The notes under the pieces: model-generated
Seen by the model: only the letters and a program-made list of their open reading frames with translations
What the model was told of the DNA's origin: nothing
The model's database searches: none
Made by a program: the position numbers and the translations under genes
Source: Bacillota bacterium
Lineage (GTDB): Bacteria; Bacillota; UBA4882; UBA8346
DNA length: 64,000 nucleotides
Direction of reading: 5' to 3'
Assembly: GCA_023392595.1 (NCBI GenBank)
Contig: JAEVYU010000046.1
Coordinates: 62,001-126,000 of the forward strand
Shown here: in pieces, positions 49,712-58,914 of the stretch
How positions within the stretch are numbered: the first letter of the stretch is position 1
How the letters are laid out: each line of letters opens with the position of its first letter

Positions 49712-51445
49712 TTACGCTTTCTTTTGATATTTACCGCGCTTGGTGTAATGGGTATGTAGATAATGATGAGATTTTTCACCCAGGGGTTTGCCTAGAAAAT
49801 CTTGATATAATTCTTGCACAGCCGGGTTTTGATGGGATTTGCGAATCGGCATCCCTTTGTCTTCATCATAAATTGCTTGGATACGGGCCAGTCGCGTTTC
49901 CAAATTGGTCGGGAATGGTTGACCGCCGCCGCCGATACAACCACCGGGACAGCACATGACTTCGATAAATTGATAGTCTGCGCTACCTTCTTTAATTTTT
50001 TCCATCAGTTTTTTGGCATTGGACAATCCATGAGCGACCGCTACTTTTACCAGGTTTCCTTGCAAATCGATGGTGGCTTCCTTAACGCCTTCAATGCCTC
50101 GAACTTCCTCAAAATCAATTTTGGTCAATTCTTTTTCGGTGACTACTTCATAAACTGTGCGTAAAGCGGCTTCCATGACTCCCCCGGTTGCACCGAAAAT
50201 TACCGCGGCGCCAGTGGAAATTCCAAGCGGTTCATCGAATCTTTCCTCCGGAAGGTTTTCAAAGTTAATTCCGCTTTCTCGTAGCATGCGGCCTAGTTCT
50301 CGGGTGGTAAGTACCACATCGACATCTTGATAACCGCTGCTGTTCATTTCCGGGCGTTGGCACTCATATTTCTTAGCCGTACAGGGCATAATGGAAACCA
50401 AAAAAATTTTCTCCGCCGGGATCCCCGCCTTGTTTGCATAATAGGACTTCAGCATGGCGCCGAACATTTGCTGGGGTGATTTGCAAGTTGATAAATGTTC
50501 GAGGAAATCGGGATAAAAGTGTTCAATGTATTTAACCCAACCCGGGCTACACGATGTAATCATCGGCAGTTTACCGTCATGATTGAGCCTTTCTAATAAT
50601 TCATTCCCTTCTTCTAAGATCGTTAAATCAGCTGAGAAATCGGTATCAAAAACTTTGGCAAATCCTAATTTACATAATGCAGCAGTTAGTTTACCCGTTA
50701 CCAGGCTTCCGGGAGGTAAGCCCATCTCTTCGCCTATGGCAACCCGGATTGCCGGCGCGGTTTGAACAACTACATGGAAGTCAGGATCAGCGAGCGCATT
50801 CCAAACTTTTTGAGTATCATCAACCTCATAAATCGCTCCTACTGGACACACATGAATACATTGACCGCAAAGGGTACATGCCACTGAGTTAAGCTCTTTG
50901 CCACCTGCAGGAGCAATAATCGTTTCATCACCGCGATTGACGGCGGACAATGCCGATACTCCTTGAACTTTTTGACACACGGCAACGCAACGGCGGCATA
51001 AAATGCATTTTGAAGCATCCCGGACAATGGAACAACTGGAAATATCAATGGGTAATTTAATTTTTTCTTTAGTCGGAAAACGTTGAGAACGAACCCCAAG
51101 TTTTTCGGATAGACTTTGCAATTCGCATTGTTGATTACGGATACAATTTAAACAATCTTGAGGATGATTGGAAAGTAATAATTCCAGATTTAATTTTCGG
51201 GCTTCCCTTACAGCCGGAGTGTTGGTTTTAACATTCATACCTTTAACAGCCGGTTGAGAACATGCTGTTTGCAATGTTCTGGCCCCGGCGACCTCTACCA
51301 TACAAATCCGGCACATCGCTTTAGTATCTAAATCAGGATGGTAGCATAGGGTTGGAATATCGATTCCTGTCTTTTTTGCGGCTTGCAGGATGGTAGAACC
51401 GGCAGGTACTTCAATCTCTTGACTGTCGATTGTCAATTTAATCAT
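49712..51445 (-). CDS. [FeFe] hydrogenase, multi-cluster (HndD-like)
   Basis: 577 residues from ATG 51445, six bases after GAGGA (the ATG 51451 touches the ribosome site). An N-terminal [2Fe-2S] domain (C34, C45, C48, C62), a His-Cys3 cluster (H94, C98, C101, C107) and two [4Fe-4S] ferredoxin clusters (C147-C157, C190-C200) lead to the H-cluster with TSCSPGW, MPCTAKK and CCPGGCIGGGG. Makes or uses H2 with electrons from reduced carriers. HndABC or HydB-type partner genes are not adjacent, so it may pair with proteins encoded elsewhere or work alone with ferredoxin. Confidence 0.93.
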   Translation of the reverse strand: MIKLTIDSQEIEVPAGSTILQAAKKTGIDIPTLCYHPDLDTKAMCRICMVEVAGARTLQTACSQPAVKGMNVKTNTPAVREARKLNLELLLSNHPQDCLNCIRNQQCELQSLSEKLGVRSQRFPTKEKIKLPIDISSCSIVRDASKCILCRRCVAVCQKVQGVSALSAVNRGDETIIAPAGGKELNSVACTLCGQCIHVCPVGAIYEVDDTQKVWNALADPDFHVVVQTAPAIRVAIGEEMGLPPGSLVTGKLTAALCKLGFAKVFDTDFSADLTILEEGNELLERLNHDGKLPMITSCSPGWVKYIEHFYPDFLEHLSTCKSPQQMFGAMLKSYYANKAGIPAEKIFLVSIMPCTAKKYECQRPEMNSSGYQDVDVVLTTRELGRMLRESGINFENLPEERFDEPLGISTGAAVIFGATGGVMEAALRTVYEVVTEKELTKIDFEEVRGIEGVKEATIDLQGNLVKVAVAHGLSNAKKLMEKIKEGSADYQFIEVMCCPGGCIGGGGQPFPTNLETRLARIQAIYDEDKGMPIRKSHQNPAVQELYQDFLGKPLGEKSHHYLHTHYTKRGKYQKKA

Positions 51446-52098
51446 TGCCATTCCTCATACACCCTTCCCATTCATTTTGGTTTGATGGCTAGCTTTAAAA
51501 TAAGTCTAATAAGCTCCAATTTCTTAATTGTAAGTAAAGGCAATGGTGCTATCCGGCGTCCTTCATTTCGATGAAGTTTGGAATAAAAGATTCACTCCTG
51601 CTTGGTTGCAAACAATAATTTTATGGATGCTGTTGGTTTAGTGGTTTTAACTTAGGTGTCGAATCTTGAAAAAAATTTGAGTTTATTTTTGAGGAAAAAG
51701 CAAACCGATATCGAGCCATGAAAACGTTGATCGGGTTGTCAAAAAAGTCAACCATCTTGAAGTCTTTCATAAACGCTCAGGTTCTAGTGAGGATTGGGGA
51801 ATTTCATGAAGACGGACTGATTTAAATTGTATTAAAAAACCTCATGGTTTCTTGGGAATGATTAACACGTATTCCTCCCTTCATGGCGAATGGAAATTGT
51901 GCTATTTTTCACAAAGTGTTTCTAAAAATTAAAGGACTTCGTCCTTATATGTGCAGATAAACTAAACAACTTTAATTATAGTGGAAAACATGGTAAAATG
52001 TCAACTTATACCGTAATGCGATTAACGGAAAATTCCATGGATAACTTGAGATAATCTTGTTTGTCGATATATGTCTGTGAAGATAGAAACAACTCGGC
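51446..52098. other. Long intergenic region upstream of the hydrogenase and after folK
   Basis: 653 bases without a supportable gene. A hairpin AAGGAC-TTC-GTCCTT at 51932-51946, with TTTAATTTTT on the minus side, may end folK transcription. Otherwise nothing recognised. Confidence 0.45.
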
Positions 52099-52608
52099 TT
52101 AATTTGAAACTTTTTCACAACGGCTAAACTTAGCGGAATTATTCAACATTATTTCCCCAATGGAAAGCTTACAACAAGGATGAATCACTTCGGGCGCCAA
52201 TTCAAGCAGAGGTTTGATTACAAATGCTCGTTCATTCATTTTAGGATGGGGAATAATTAATGATTCGCTTTCAAACACCCAGTCTTTGTAAAGTAACAAA
52301 TCCAAATCAATAATTCTTGGACCGTAACGATATGTTTTTACTCGCCCCATTGTATGTTCAATATTCTTTAAAATTTTTAAAACTGTTAATGGAGACAGTC
52401 CTTTTTCTTCAGCAAAACAAACCACCTGGTTATAAAACCAGGGCTGTTCCCGGACTTCAACGGGTTCACTGAAATATAAAGAAGAAGTGATCATCGTAGT
52501 TCCCAGGCACTCTTCCAGCAATTGGACAGCATGTTTAATTTGGACCGGAGAATTTTCAAGATTGCTTCCTAAACCGATGAAAACGCGATCCCTATTTGCT
52601 AAGGCCAT
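52099..52608 (-). CDS. folK: 2-amino-4-hydroxy-6-hydroxymethyldihydropteridine pyrophosphokinase
   Basis: 169 residues. Transfers pyrophosphate from ATP to the pterin in folate synthesis. FIGLGSNLENS at the N-terminus, EPVEVREQPWFYNQVV, GRVKTYRYGPRIIDLDLLLY and PHPKMNERAFVIKPLLEL are the HPPK signatures. folP/folB are not adjacent, so this is a stand-alone folK. A 10-bp inverted repeat sits in the leader (52617-52657). Confidence 0.95.
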   Translation of the reverse strand: MALANRDRVFIGLGSNLENSPVQIKHAVQLLEECLGTTMITSSLYFSEPVEVREQPWFYNQVVCFAEEKGLSPLTVLKILKNIEHTMGRVKTYRYGPRIIDLDLLLYKDWVFESESLIIPHPKMNERAFVIKPLLELAPEVIHPCCKLSIGEIMLNNSAKFSRCEKVSN

Positions 52609-52616
52609 TTATAACA

Positions 52617-52657
52617 GGCTATTCCCAAAAATTTGAGAGTCTTCAAAGGGAATAGCC
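52617..52657. repeat. Hairpin GGCTATTCCC/GGGAATAGCC before folK
   Basis: A perfect 10-bp stem (52617-52626 and 52648-52657) with a 21-base loop, between sigF and folK. It lacks a T-run on the side facing folK, so it is either an mRNA structure or a weak terminator of sigF. Confidence 0.6.
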
Positions 52658-52789
52658 TTCTCCCCCCTACTATTTAATCCATGCGTTTTAATATAATGAT
52701 AATATTCGTGAAAATGAATCGGGTTCCTTCTTGAAGGGTCGAAATTGAAAAATCCCCATAACCAAGGGTTTGGTAAAACCACGAAATTA

Positions 52790-53575
52790 TTATTCTAAGT
52801 CACTGACATAGAGAACTCTTAATTTATGAAGAGCTTCTTTTTCCAGTCTACAGATTTGAACCTGGGAAACACCAAAGATTTCAGCGATTTGACTTTGCGT
52901 TTTTTCTTCAAAAAAACGCAACATAATCAATTCTTTAAGCCGGGAAGGTAATTTTTCAATCGCCTCGCGCAAAGCATAATTTTCAAGCCAAACTGTGTGC
53001 TCTACATCTTCCCCGATAAAATGTTCTCTGCATAAAACATCCCCTTCATCTTCATGGATGAAATCTTGCAACGAATTCAAGGGACGAGTTGCTTCTAATG
53101 CACCGGCAATTTCCTCACGAGGCATCCCTGTTGCGGATACTAATTCCGAAAGCGTTGGTTCTTGACCGTATACGTTGGCTAACTGAATACGAGTTTGTTC
53201 AATTTTGGCCGCAATTTCCTTCAGGCTCCGACTGACCTTGATGGGTCCGTCATCCCTGAGGTATTGTTTGATTTCTCCAATAATTACCGGAACGGCATAG
53301 GTGGAAAACTTCACTGCGAACAAGGGATCGAATTTTTCAATGGCCTTCATTAATCCCATACAACCAATTTGAAATAGATCATCAATTTCGCCACGATAAG
53401 CAAATCGCTGGGCTATGCTCATAACCAGCCGTAAATTATGTTGGATAATAATATTTTTTGCTTCACGGTCTCCCTTGCGATATTTAGTGACTAAGTTTAA
53501 AAATTCCTCATCAGAAAGAATATTATTGTCAGGTAAAGTAATTTCGCTTCTAATTATTTCCGGAGATCCCAACAT
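52790..53575 (-). CDS. sigF: RNA polymerase sporulation sigma factor SigF
   Basis: 261 residues. First forespore-specific sigma factor (SpoIIAC). Region 2 NLRLVMSIAQRFAYRGEIDDLFQIGCMGLMKAIEKFD-like core, region 3 and region 4 helix-turn-helix SQIAEIFGVSQVQICRLEKEAL. Start ATG 53575 overlaps spoIIAB by 26 bases, showing coupling. Held inactive by SpoIIAB, released by dephosphorylated SpoIIAA. Confidence 0.96.
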   Translation of the reverse strand: MLGSPEIIRSEITLPDNNILSDEEFLNLVTKYRKGDREAKNIIIQHNLRLVMSIAQRFAYRGEIDDLFQIGCMGLMKAIEKFDPLFAVKFSTYAVPVIIGEIKQYLRDDGPIKVSRSLKEIAAKIEQTRIQLANVYGQEPTLSELVSATGMPREEIAGALEATRPLNSLQDFIHEDEGDVLCREHFIGEDVEHTVWLENYALREAIEKLPSRLKELIMLRFFEEKTQSQIAEIFGVSQVQICRLEKEALHKLRVLYVSDLE

Positions 53576-53996
53576 CGGCGGGCCCCCGTTCCGGATGCTT
53601 TTTCATAATTACAGTGGTGCCTTCCATGGGCATGGAGGTTAATATCATTTCATCCATAAAAGACTCCATAAATACCAATCCAAGACCCATATGCTCAGGT
53701 TCAGTTGAATAAGTAGCTTGCTTTGCCTGCTCAATATTTTCAATTCCTTTGCCAAAATCTTTAATCTGAATGGTTAACACGCCATCGGTAATGTCCAGTT
53801 GCAATTGGATCACACCGGGATTTTTGGGATAAGCATGAATGACACAATTTGAAACCCCTTCGGAAACAGCGACACGAATTTCTTCGATCTCGGCCAAAGT
53901 AAATTCCAATTGCGATGCAAAAGTTGCAACAATTAATCGGGCTAGTCCAACATTCCCAGGCATACTTGGAAATTCAACTTTTAAATAATTATTCAA
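53550..53996 (-). CDS. spoIIAB: Anti-sigma F factor SpoIIAB
   Basis: 148 residues, GHKL kinase/anti-sigma factor. N box EGVSNCVIHAY, G1 IKDFGKGI and G2 MGLGLVF. It binds SigF with ATP and phosphorylates SpoIIAA. The start codon is TTG 53996 with GGGGG nine bases upstream. Confidence 0.95.
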   Translation of the reverse strand: MNNYLKVEFPSMPGNVGLARLIVATFASQLEFTLAEIEEIRVAVSEGVSNCVIHAYPKNPGVIQLQLDITDGVLTIQIKDFGKGIENIEQAKQATYSTEPEHMGLGLVFMESFMDEMILTSMPMEGTTVIMKKHPERGPADVGISGNN

Positions 53997-54077
53997 TTAC
54001 TTCAACCCCCGTTAATTGAGTAATAATGCTCAAAATCGTAATTTCAATCAATAGAAAAAGAATTTATAAATGCCTAT

Positions 54078-54413
54078 TCAATTCCCTAGAGCTTGATGGC
54101 GATTTTCATAAATGGTTATCACTTTTAATAATCCTGATAATTCAAGAACCCTTTTAATTGGCTGGGAGACTTTGATTACTGATATTTTCCCACCTTGTCC
54201 GCTTAGACGTTTGTATCTTCCTAAAATCGCTCCAAGCCCCGAACTATCAATGAAATTAACTTTTTCTAAATCCAGTATTAAATGCCGGACCGATTCATAT
54301 TGGTTAAGTTTTTTTTCAACAGTCTCTTTAAACAGCGGCGCAGTCTCCAAATCAAGTTCTCCATCGATGGATACAATTAAGTTAGCGCCTTGCCGCTCTG
54401 TTTTCAATATCAA
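54078..54413 (-). CDS. spoIIAA: Anti-sigma F antagonist SpoIIAA
   Basis: 111 residues, STAS domain. The phosphorylated serine is the first Ser in FIDSSGLGAI. Dephosphorylated protein frees SigF from SpoIIAB. The start is TTG 54413, eight bases after GGAGG. A candidate sigma-H promoter lies 30 bases upstream. Confidence 0.95.
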   Translation of the reverse strand: MILKTERQGANLIVSIDGELDLETAPLFKETVEKKLNQYESVRHLILDLEKVNFIDSSGLGAILGRYKRLSGQGGKISVIKVSQPIKRVLELSGLLKVITIYENRHQALGN

Positions 54414-54443
54414 AATGTGATCCTCCCTCCAAAGTTTCTAGAG

Positions 54444-54472
54444 AATTTCGCCACCCGAAATTAAGATCCTGC
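54444..54472 (-). promoter_or_regulatory. Candidate sigma-H promoter of the spoIIA operon
   Basis: On the minus strand GCAGGATCT (54472-54464), 11 bases, GGCGAAATT (54452-54444). This fits RnAGGAwWW-N11-RnnGAATww with one or two mismatches. In Bacillus this operon is read by sigma-H with Spo0A. Confidence 0.45.
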
Positions 54473-54487
54473 TGCATAAATAAACAA

Positions 54488-54575
54488 AAAAGCCCGGAAA
54501 TTCACTGTTTGTAACGGTTTTTGCCTTTTTAAACAGTCACATCGGGCGGATTCGGGCTATATTTAAGCTTGAGCA
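54488..54575 (-). terminator. dacF terminator
   Basis: On the minus strand AGCCCG and CGGGCT form an outer stem with an inner ACTGTTT/AAACAGT stem, followed by TTTTTTG. It separates dacF from spoIIAA transcription. Confidence 0.7.
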
Positions 54576-54635
54576 ATAAACCATATTGCCTCAGATTCGA
54601 AGTAGGATAATTTCAAACATGAAGCAATAATTTTT

Positions 54636-55808
54636 TTAGTTTACCCCTGCACTGATAATCCGGTGGAATATTTGTGAACAAAGTTCAAAAAATGATGCTT
54701 TCGGTACATCCTGATTTGCTACCAAATCAATGCCGCCACAACTTTTTCCAGCGGCGCTTAGAAGCACTTCCCCAATTTTAGCCCCTTTTATAACGGGTGC
54801 TCTTATAAGTGGCGATAATTTTACGGTTCTGCCAACTTCACCTTGAAAATTCCGTTTGAGTACTGCAGTTAATTCTCTCGGCACGATAGCTTCAACTTGA
54901 TTTTGACGACCTAAAAAGACGGTTACTTTGCCAAGGCTTTCTCCACCTTGGTATATGGGATATGATTTATATTGGGCAAAACCATAATTAAATAATTTGC
55001 TAATATCTTTGGAACGTATTGGAGAACTGGGAGCTTTCATAACCACAGCTACTAGGCGTACACCTTGACGTTTCGCAGTGGCTACCAGGCAAAAACCGGC
55101 TTGGCTTGTAAAACCAGTTTTTAAACCATCACAGCCCTGATAAAACCGAACTAGATTATTGGTATTCCGTAAAAAGGACTTACCACCCCGTAAATTATCA
55201 ATCCATACCCCGGACCACCGGAAGACGGTGGGATGTTTAATAATTTCCCGTGCTAAGGAAGCCATGTCTTTGGCAGATGTTACATTACCGGATTGCCCGG
55301 AACCGGGTTCCAATCCCGTAGTATTCACGTAATGGGTATCTTTTAGACCAAGTTCGGCAGCTCTTTTATTCATGAAAGTAATAAAATTTTCTTCCGATCC
55401 CGATATATATTCTGCCAAAGCATAGGACGCATCGTTTGCCGAAACGATACATACTGCCTTGAGTAATTCGGCGATGGTCATCTGTTCGCCGGGTTCTAAC
55501 CAGATTTGGGAACCTCCCATTTTGCATGCCTCCGGAGAAGCGGTTACTGTGTCGGTTAATTTAATCTGTCCTCTATCGATGGCTTCCAATGTGAGTAACA
55601 TAACCATTAATTTCGTAACACTGGCGGGAGGTAATTTAAGCTCAGCATTGTTTTGAAAAAGAATTTCGCCGCTTTCGGGTTCGAGTAAAATTGATGATAA
55701 TGATTCAATTTTAAGAGTTGTACCCTCCGCAAAAGATAAACTCGCTACACCGAACGATAAAAATACCGATAGTTGGATTAGAATCCAAAATTTTAAAAAC
55801 TTACTCAC
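54636..55808 (-). CDS. dacF: D-alanyl-D-alanine carboxypeptidase, DacF type
   Basis: 390 residues, low-molecular-weight penicillin-binding protein exported by an N-terminal signal peptide (FLSFGVASLSFAEG). Active-site motifs: SVTK (SxxK) after LPPA, SAND (SxN), and LKTGF (KTG). The C-terminal beta domain follows. Its place directly before spoIIAA-spoIIAB-sigF matches the Bacillus dacF locus, so it likely trims spore peptidoglycan. Confidence 0.93.
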   Translation of the reverse strand: MSKFLKFWILIQLSVFLSFGVASLSFAEGTTLKIESLSSILLEPESGEILFQNNAELKLPPASVTKLMVMLLTLEAIDRGQIKLTDTVTASPEACKMGGSQIWLEPGEQMTIAELLKAVCIVSANDASYALAEYISGSEENFITFMNKRAAELGLKDTHYVNTTGLEPGSGQSGNVTSAKDMASLAREIIKHPTVFRWSGVWIDNLRGGKSFLRNTNNLVRFYQGCDGLKTGFTSQAGFCLVATAKRQGVRLVAVVMKAPSSPIRSKDISKLFNYGFAQYKSYPIYQGGESLGKVTVFLGRQNQVEAIVPRELTAVLKRNFQGEVGRTVKLSPLIRAPVIKGAKIGEVLLSAAGKSCGGIDLVANQDVPKASFFELCSQIFHRIISAGVN

Positions 55809-56005
55809 TAAAATACCCCCCTGCTTCTACCGTACTTCAATTGAGAATTAATAAATCATACGCAATATTGGGGCGTTATATTCTTCTTAGAGATTTTAAG
55901 AGGGGGGATATTCTCCAGATGAGAATCAATAAAGTTTAAAGTCTAATATGAAGAGATTAGGGGTATTAATTACGGTGAAGAACGAATCTTTTTTAATGAA
56001 AAAAC

Positions 56006-56043
56006 AAAGAAGCAGTCTCATTTGCCACTGAGACTGCTTCTTT
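56006..56043 (-). terminator. rpmA terminator
   Basis: Perfect stem AAAGAAGCAGTCTCA (56006-56020) / TGAGACTGCTTCTTT with an 8-base loop; the minus strand then runs into TTTGTTTTTT. Ends the rplU-prp-rpmA transcript. Confidence 0.9.
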
Positions 56044-56047
56044 TCAA

Positions 56048-56350
56048 TTAGGCATTTACTTTCTGTTGCTCTGGATAAATACTGACCTGTTTATCAGATT
56101 TACCCACTCGTTCAAAAGTCACAAAGCCATCAATCTTGGCATATAAAGTGTCATCCGATCCTATTCCAACGTTATTGCCGGGATGGAATTTGGTACCCCT
56201 TTGTCTGACGATAATACTACCCGCCGATACTTGCTGGCCACCAAAACGCTTTACTCCCAAACGTTGGGAATTACTGTCACGACCATTGCGGGAGCTTCCA
56301 ACTCCTTTTTTATGGGCGAAAAATTGTAAGTCAATTTTTTGAATCACCAT
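56048..56350 (-). CDS. rpmA: 50S ribosomal protein L27 with cleavable N-terminal extension
   Basis: 100 residues. The N-terminus IDLQFFAHKKG has the Bacillota extension ending FF before AHKKG; Prp removes it so that the mature protein starts with Ala and reaches the peptidyl transferase centre. GSSRNGRDSNSQRLGVK and RQRGTKFHPG are typical L27 motifs. It follows prp by five bases. Confidence 0.97.
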   Translation of the reverse strand: MVIQKIDLQFFAHKKGVGSSRNGRDSNSQRLGVKRFGGQQVSAGSIIVRQRGTKFHPGNNVGIGSDDTLYAKIDGFVTFERVGKSDKQVSIYPEQQKVNA

Positions 56351-56355
56351 ATTTG

Positions 56356-56688
56356 TTACACCTCCACTTCACTAACTTTTAAATATTCAGGATACTGGGC
56401 GGCGATGTCTTTTAAACCGATCATCATGACTTGAACGATGAGATTTGCATGGTCCATTTCGACGGGGACATTGTCCCAATCGCATTCCAACCAACCCTTT
56501 TCAGGATTTTGTTTAATTCTCAAACTTAATTGGGTAAGTTCCTGTAACCCTAAAATAGACGTCATCGTTAAAGCAGAAATACCGGCACATATTACATCGG
56601 AGCCTTTTTCACTATAATCAGCATGTCCTTTGCAAGAAAAGCCTAATATGTTATGGAACGAATCCCGTTTAATGTGAATCGTCACCAT
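56356..56688 (-). CDS. prp: Ribosomal-processing cysteine protease Prp
   Basis: 110 residues. Cuts the N-terminal extension of L27. The catalytic pair is His in KGHADYS and Cys in VICAGISAL. Position between rplU and rpmA is standard; the extension in L27 confirms the substrate. Confidence 0.95.
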   Translation of the reverse strand: MVTIHIKRDSFHNILGFSCKGHADYSEKGSDVICAGISALTMTSILGLQELTQLSLRIKQNPEKGWLECDWDNVPVEMDHANLIVQVMMIGLKDIAAQYPEYLKVSEVEV

Positions 56689-57059
56689 TAGGCTTCAACT
56701 TGTTCAGCAGTTTCGGAGGATTCAGCCGCTGCTTTTTTAGTAGTCTTTTTAACCTTCTCAATCTTTTCAATCAAAAGACTGGTAAATGGTTGACGGTGAC
56801 CATAGCGCTTCCGAATATTTTTTTTGGGCTTGTAGTGGAATACCAGAATTTTTTTATCTTTATCCTGATTTTCAACTTTGCAGGTGACTTTATAACCTTC
56901 GACATAAGGAGTTCCGACAACGGTTTTATCTCCACCAAGCATCAATACTTTATCGATACTAACCGTTGAACCAACTTCAGCCGCTATTTTTTCTACCTTG
57001 ACTCTGTCGCCTTCTTGTACTTTGTACTGCTTGCCGCCACATTCGATGATTGCATACAT
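56688..57059 (-). CDS. rplU: 50S ribosomal protein L21
   Basis: 123 residues from ATG 57059, which has GGGGAGGTG upstream; the frame is open to 57116. MYAIIECGGKQYKVQEGD and RYGHRQPFTSLLIEKI are L21 signatures. The C-terminus carries a Lys/Ala/Glu-rich tail of about 20 residues beyond the usual end. First gene of rplU-prp-rpmA. Confidence 0.97.
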   Translation of the reverse strand: MYAIIECGGKQYKVQEGDRVKVEKIAAEVGSTVSIDKVLMLGGDKTVVGTPYVEGYKVTCKVENQDKDKKILVFHYKPKKNIRKRYGHRQPFTSLLIEKIEKVKKTTKKAAAESSETAEQVEA

Positions 57060-57130
57060 TTTAACACCTCCCCGCATTAGACTCGCCGAACTCGGCACTC
57101 TAGAAACAAAATTCATCTTAGAGATTTATT
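57060..57130 (-). ncRNA. Possible L21 leader
   Basis: The rplU 5' leader contains two hairpins, GCCGAGTTCGGC (57085-57096) and CTCTA/TAGAG (57098-57123), followed by AGTCTAATGCGGGGAGGTG. Autoregulatory L21 leaders occur at this place in Bacillota. I cannot match the consensus from memory, so this is tentative. Confidence 0.4.
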
Positions 57131-57215
57131 GGCCTTATCGAACGGTTCATGGAGTAACCCCATCAATGAGGTTAAAAACCCACAAAAATAATATTAACAT
57201 GGAGATTTACGGTTG

Positions 57216-58898
57216 TCAATCCACAATTACGGCTTTGGCATAAGTTTTGAAAGTTTTGGTGATCAGGGCGCGAATGGTTTTTCCGGTGCAGCCCCCTGCA
57301 GAATCAACGTTAATGACATATCCTTCAATCCTGGCAATTCCGTCTTGTGGGTTGGCAATGTGATTTTCCGTTATTTTTAAATTGATGATTTCTCCCTCTT
57401 TAACCGGTAAGAACAAAGCTTCCATTTCGTTTTTTGTTCCGCTTGCTAGGAGATGGACTTGATCGACTTTCAGGTTTTCTTGTCCTTTGATAAAAATCGT
57501 TTTATGCAAAGTATGTTCAATCTTATCAAGATTTGCGCCGCCAGGGCCGATTAAGATTGCGGCAATTTGAGGATTTACACCGATAACCAGTGATTCATCT
57601 TTGGTGTAGTTTGCAATTTGTTGGATACTCCGCATCGCTTTTTGAGCAAAACTATCCAGCGAAGGAACAAAGCCCACGCCATCACAATTTTCACATTCAA
57701 CTTGCAAGATTTCACGGAGGCTTTGTTTAACTTTTTTTCTGGTAATTTCAAGTAGTCCTAGGGAAGTAAATCCTAAGATGTTTATTTTGGTTTTGTCTTG
57801 CTGCAATTCGGAAGTTAATTTAGCTATCACCTGGGCGCGTTCCTCATCGGAAACCATATCAATAAAATCAACAATAATGATACCGCCTAAATTACGTAAC
57901 CGTATTTGCCGGGCAATCTCGACGGCGGCCATCATATTGGTTTGAAAGACTGTATCCTCTAAATTAACGGAACCGGTAAATTTGCCGGTGTTTACATCAA
58001 TAACCGCTAAAGCTTCCGTCTGATCAAAGACCAAGTATGCTCCACAATCGAGCCATACTTTTTTCTTTAACGCTTTTTCTAATTGCAGTTCCACATTGGA
58101 GACTTCAAACAATGGAGTTTCATCATTATAAAACTGGATACGGTTTTTGCAGGATGGCGCCAAGCTTTTGACAAGTTCAGTGGCTTTGGTAAAAACATCG
58201 AATTCGTCAATAAGCAATCGGTTGATATCCTTACTCAGATAATCCCGTAAAATACGGTAAAGGAGATCGTGATCCCGGTAAAGCAAACTGGGACCAGCTC
58301 CTTTCTTTACTTTCTTTTGAATCTTTTTCCATACATTGACTAAAAATTCATAGTCGCTCTGAAGCTCACCAGCTTCCACTTCTTCAGCAGCTGTCCGAAT
58401 AATGATTCCAACTCCCGGGCCTTTAAAAGAAGTTACAATTGACTTTAACCGTTCACGTTCATCCTCATTCTCAATTCGTCGGGATATTCCGATATAATCA
58501 ATATTCGGAAGAAATACCAAATAACGACCGGGAATTGTAATTTGGGTGACGACCCTAGCTCCTTTGGTGCCCATCGGTTCTTTAATCATTTGCACCATCA
58601 GTTCCTGACCTTCATGCAACAAATCTTTAATGGATAAATTTTTTAAGTGTTCGTTATTATTTGTTTCATCTTTGCCAACGACATCATCGATATAAATAAA
58701 GGCGTTTTTTTCTTCCCCGATATTAATAAAAGCTGCTTGCATACCTGGTAAAACATTTTCGACTTTTCCAAGATAAATGTTACCGGCCCGACGTTGTTCA
58801 TCCTGGCGCTCAACATTAAATTCGACCAAATCGCCATCTTCCAAAATTGCCACTCTGACTTCATTGATACCTATATTGATTAAAATTTCTTTATTCAT
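57216..58898 (-). CDS. rng: Ribonuclease G/E family protein
   Basis: 560 residues. Single-strand endoribonuclease for rRNA and mRNA processing. The S1 RNA-binding domain is at about 35-120 (AGNIYLGKVENVLPGMQAAF). The catalytic DNase-I-like domain shows DVNTGKFTGS with metal-binding Asp and IIIVDFIDM; a CxxC (CENC) may join subunits through zinc. No long C-terminal scaffold, so RNase G-like. It follows the DUF2344 gene by 16 bases and precedes rplU, the common order in Clostridia. Confidence 0.93.
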   Translation of the reverse strand: MNKEILINIGINEVRVAILEDGDLVEFNVERQDEQRRAGNIYLGKVENVLPGMQAAFINIGEEKNAFIYIDDVVGKDETNNNEHLKNLSIKDLLHEGQELMVQMIKEPMGTKGARVVTQITIPGRYLVFLPNIDYIGISRRIENEDERERLKSIVTSFKGPGVGIIIRTAAEEVEAGELQSDYEFLVNVWKKIQKKVKKGAGPSLLYRDHDLLYRILRDYLSKDINRLLIDEFDVFTKATELVKSLAPSCKNRIQFYNDETPLFEVSNVELQLEKALKKKVWLDCGAYLVFDQTEALAVIDVNTGKFTGSVNLEDTVFQTNMMAAVEIARQIRLRNLGGIIIVDFIDMVSDEERAQVIAKLTSELQQDKTKINILGFTSLGLLEITRKKVKQSLREILQVECENCDGVGFVPSLDSFAQKAMRSIQQIANYTKDESLVIGVNPQIAAILIGPGGANLDKIEHTLHKTIFIKGQENLKVDQVHLLASGTKNEMEALFLPVKEGEIINLKITENHIANPQDGIARIEGYVINVDSAGGCTGKTIRALITKTFKTYAKAVIVD

Positions 58899-58914
58899 CG
58901 ATTACCCCCCGGCT

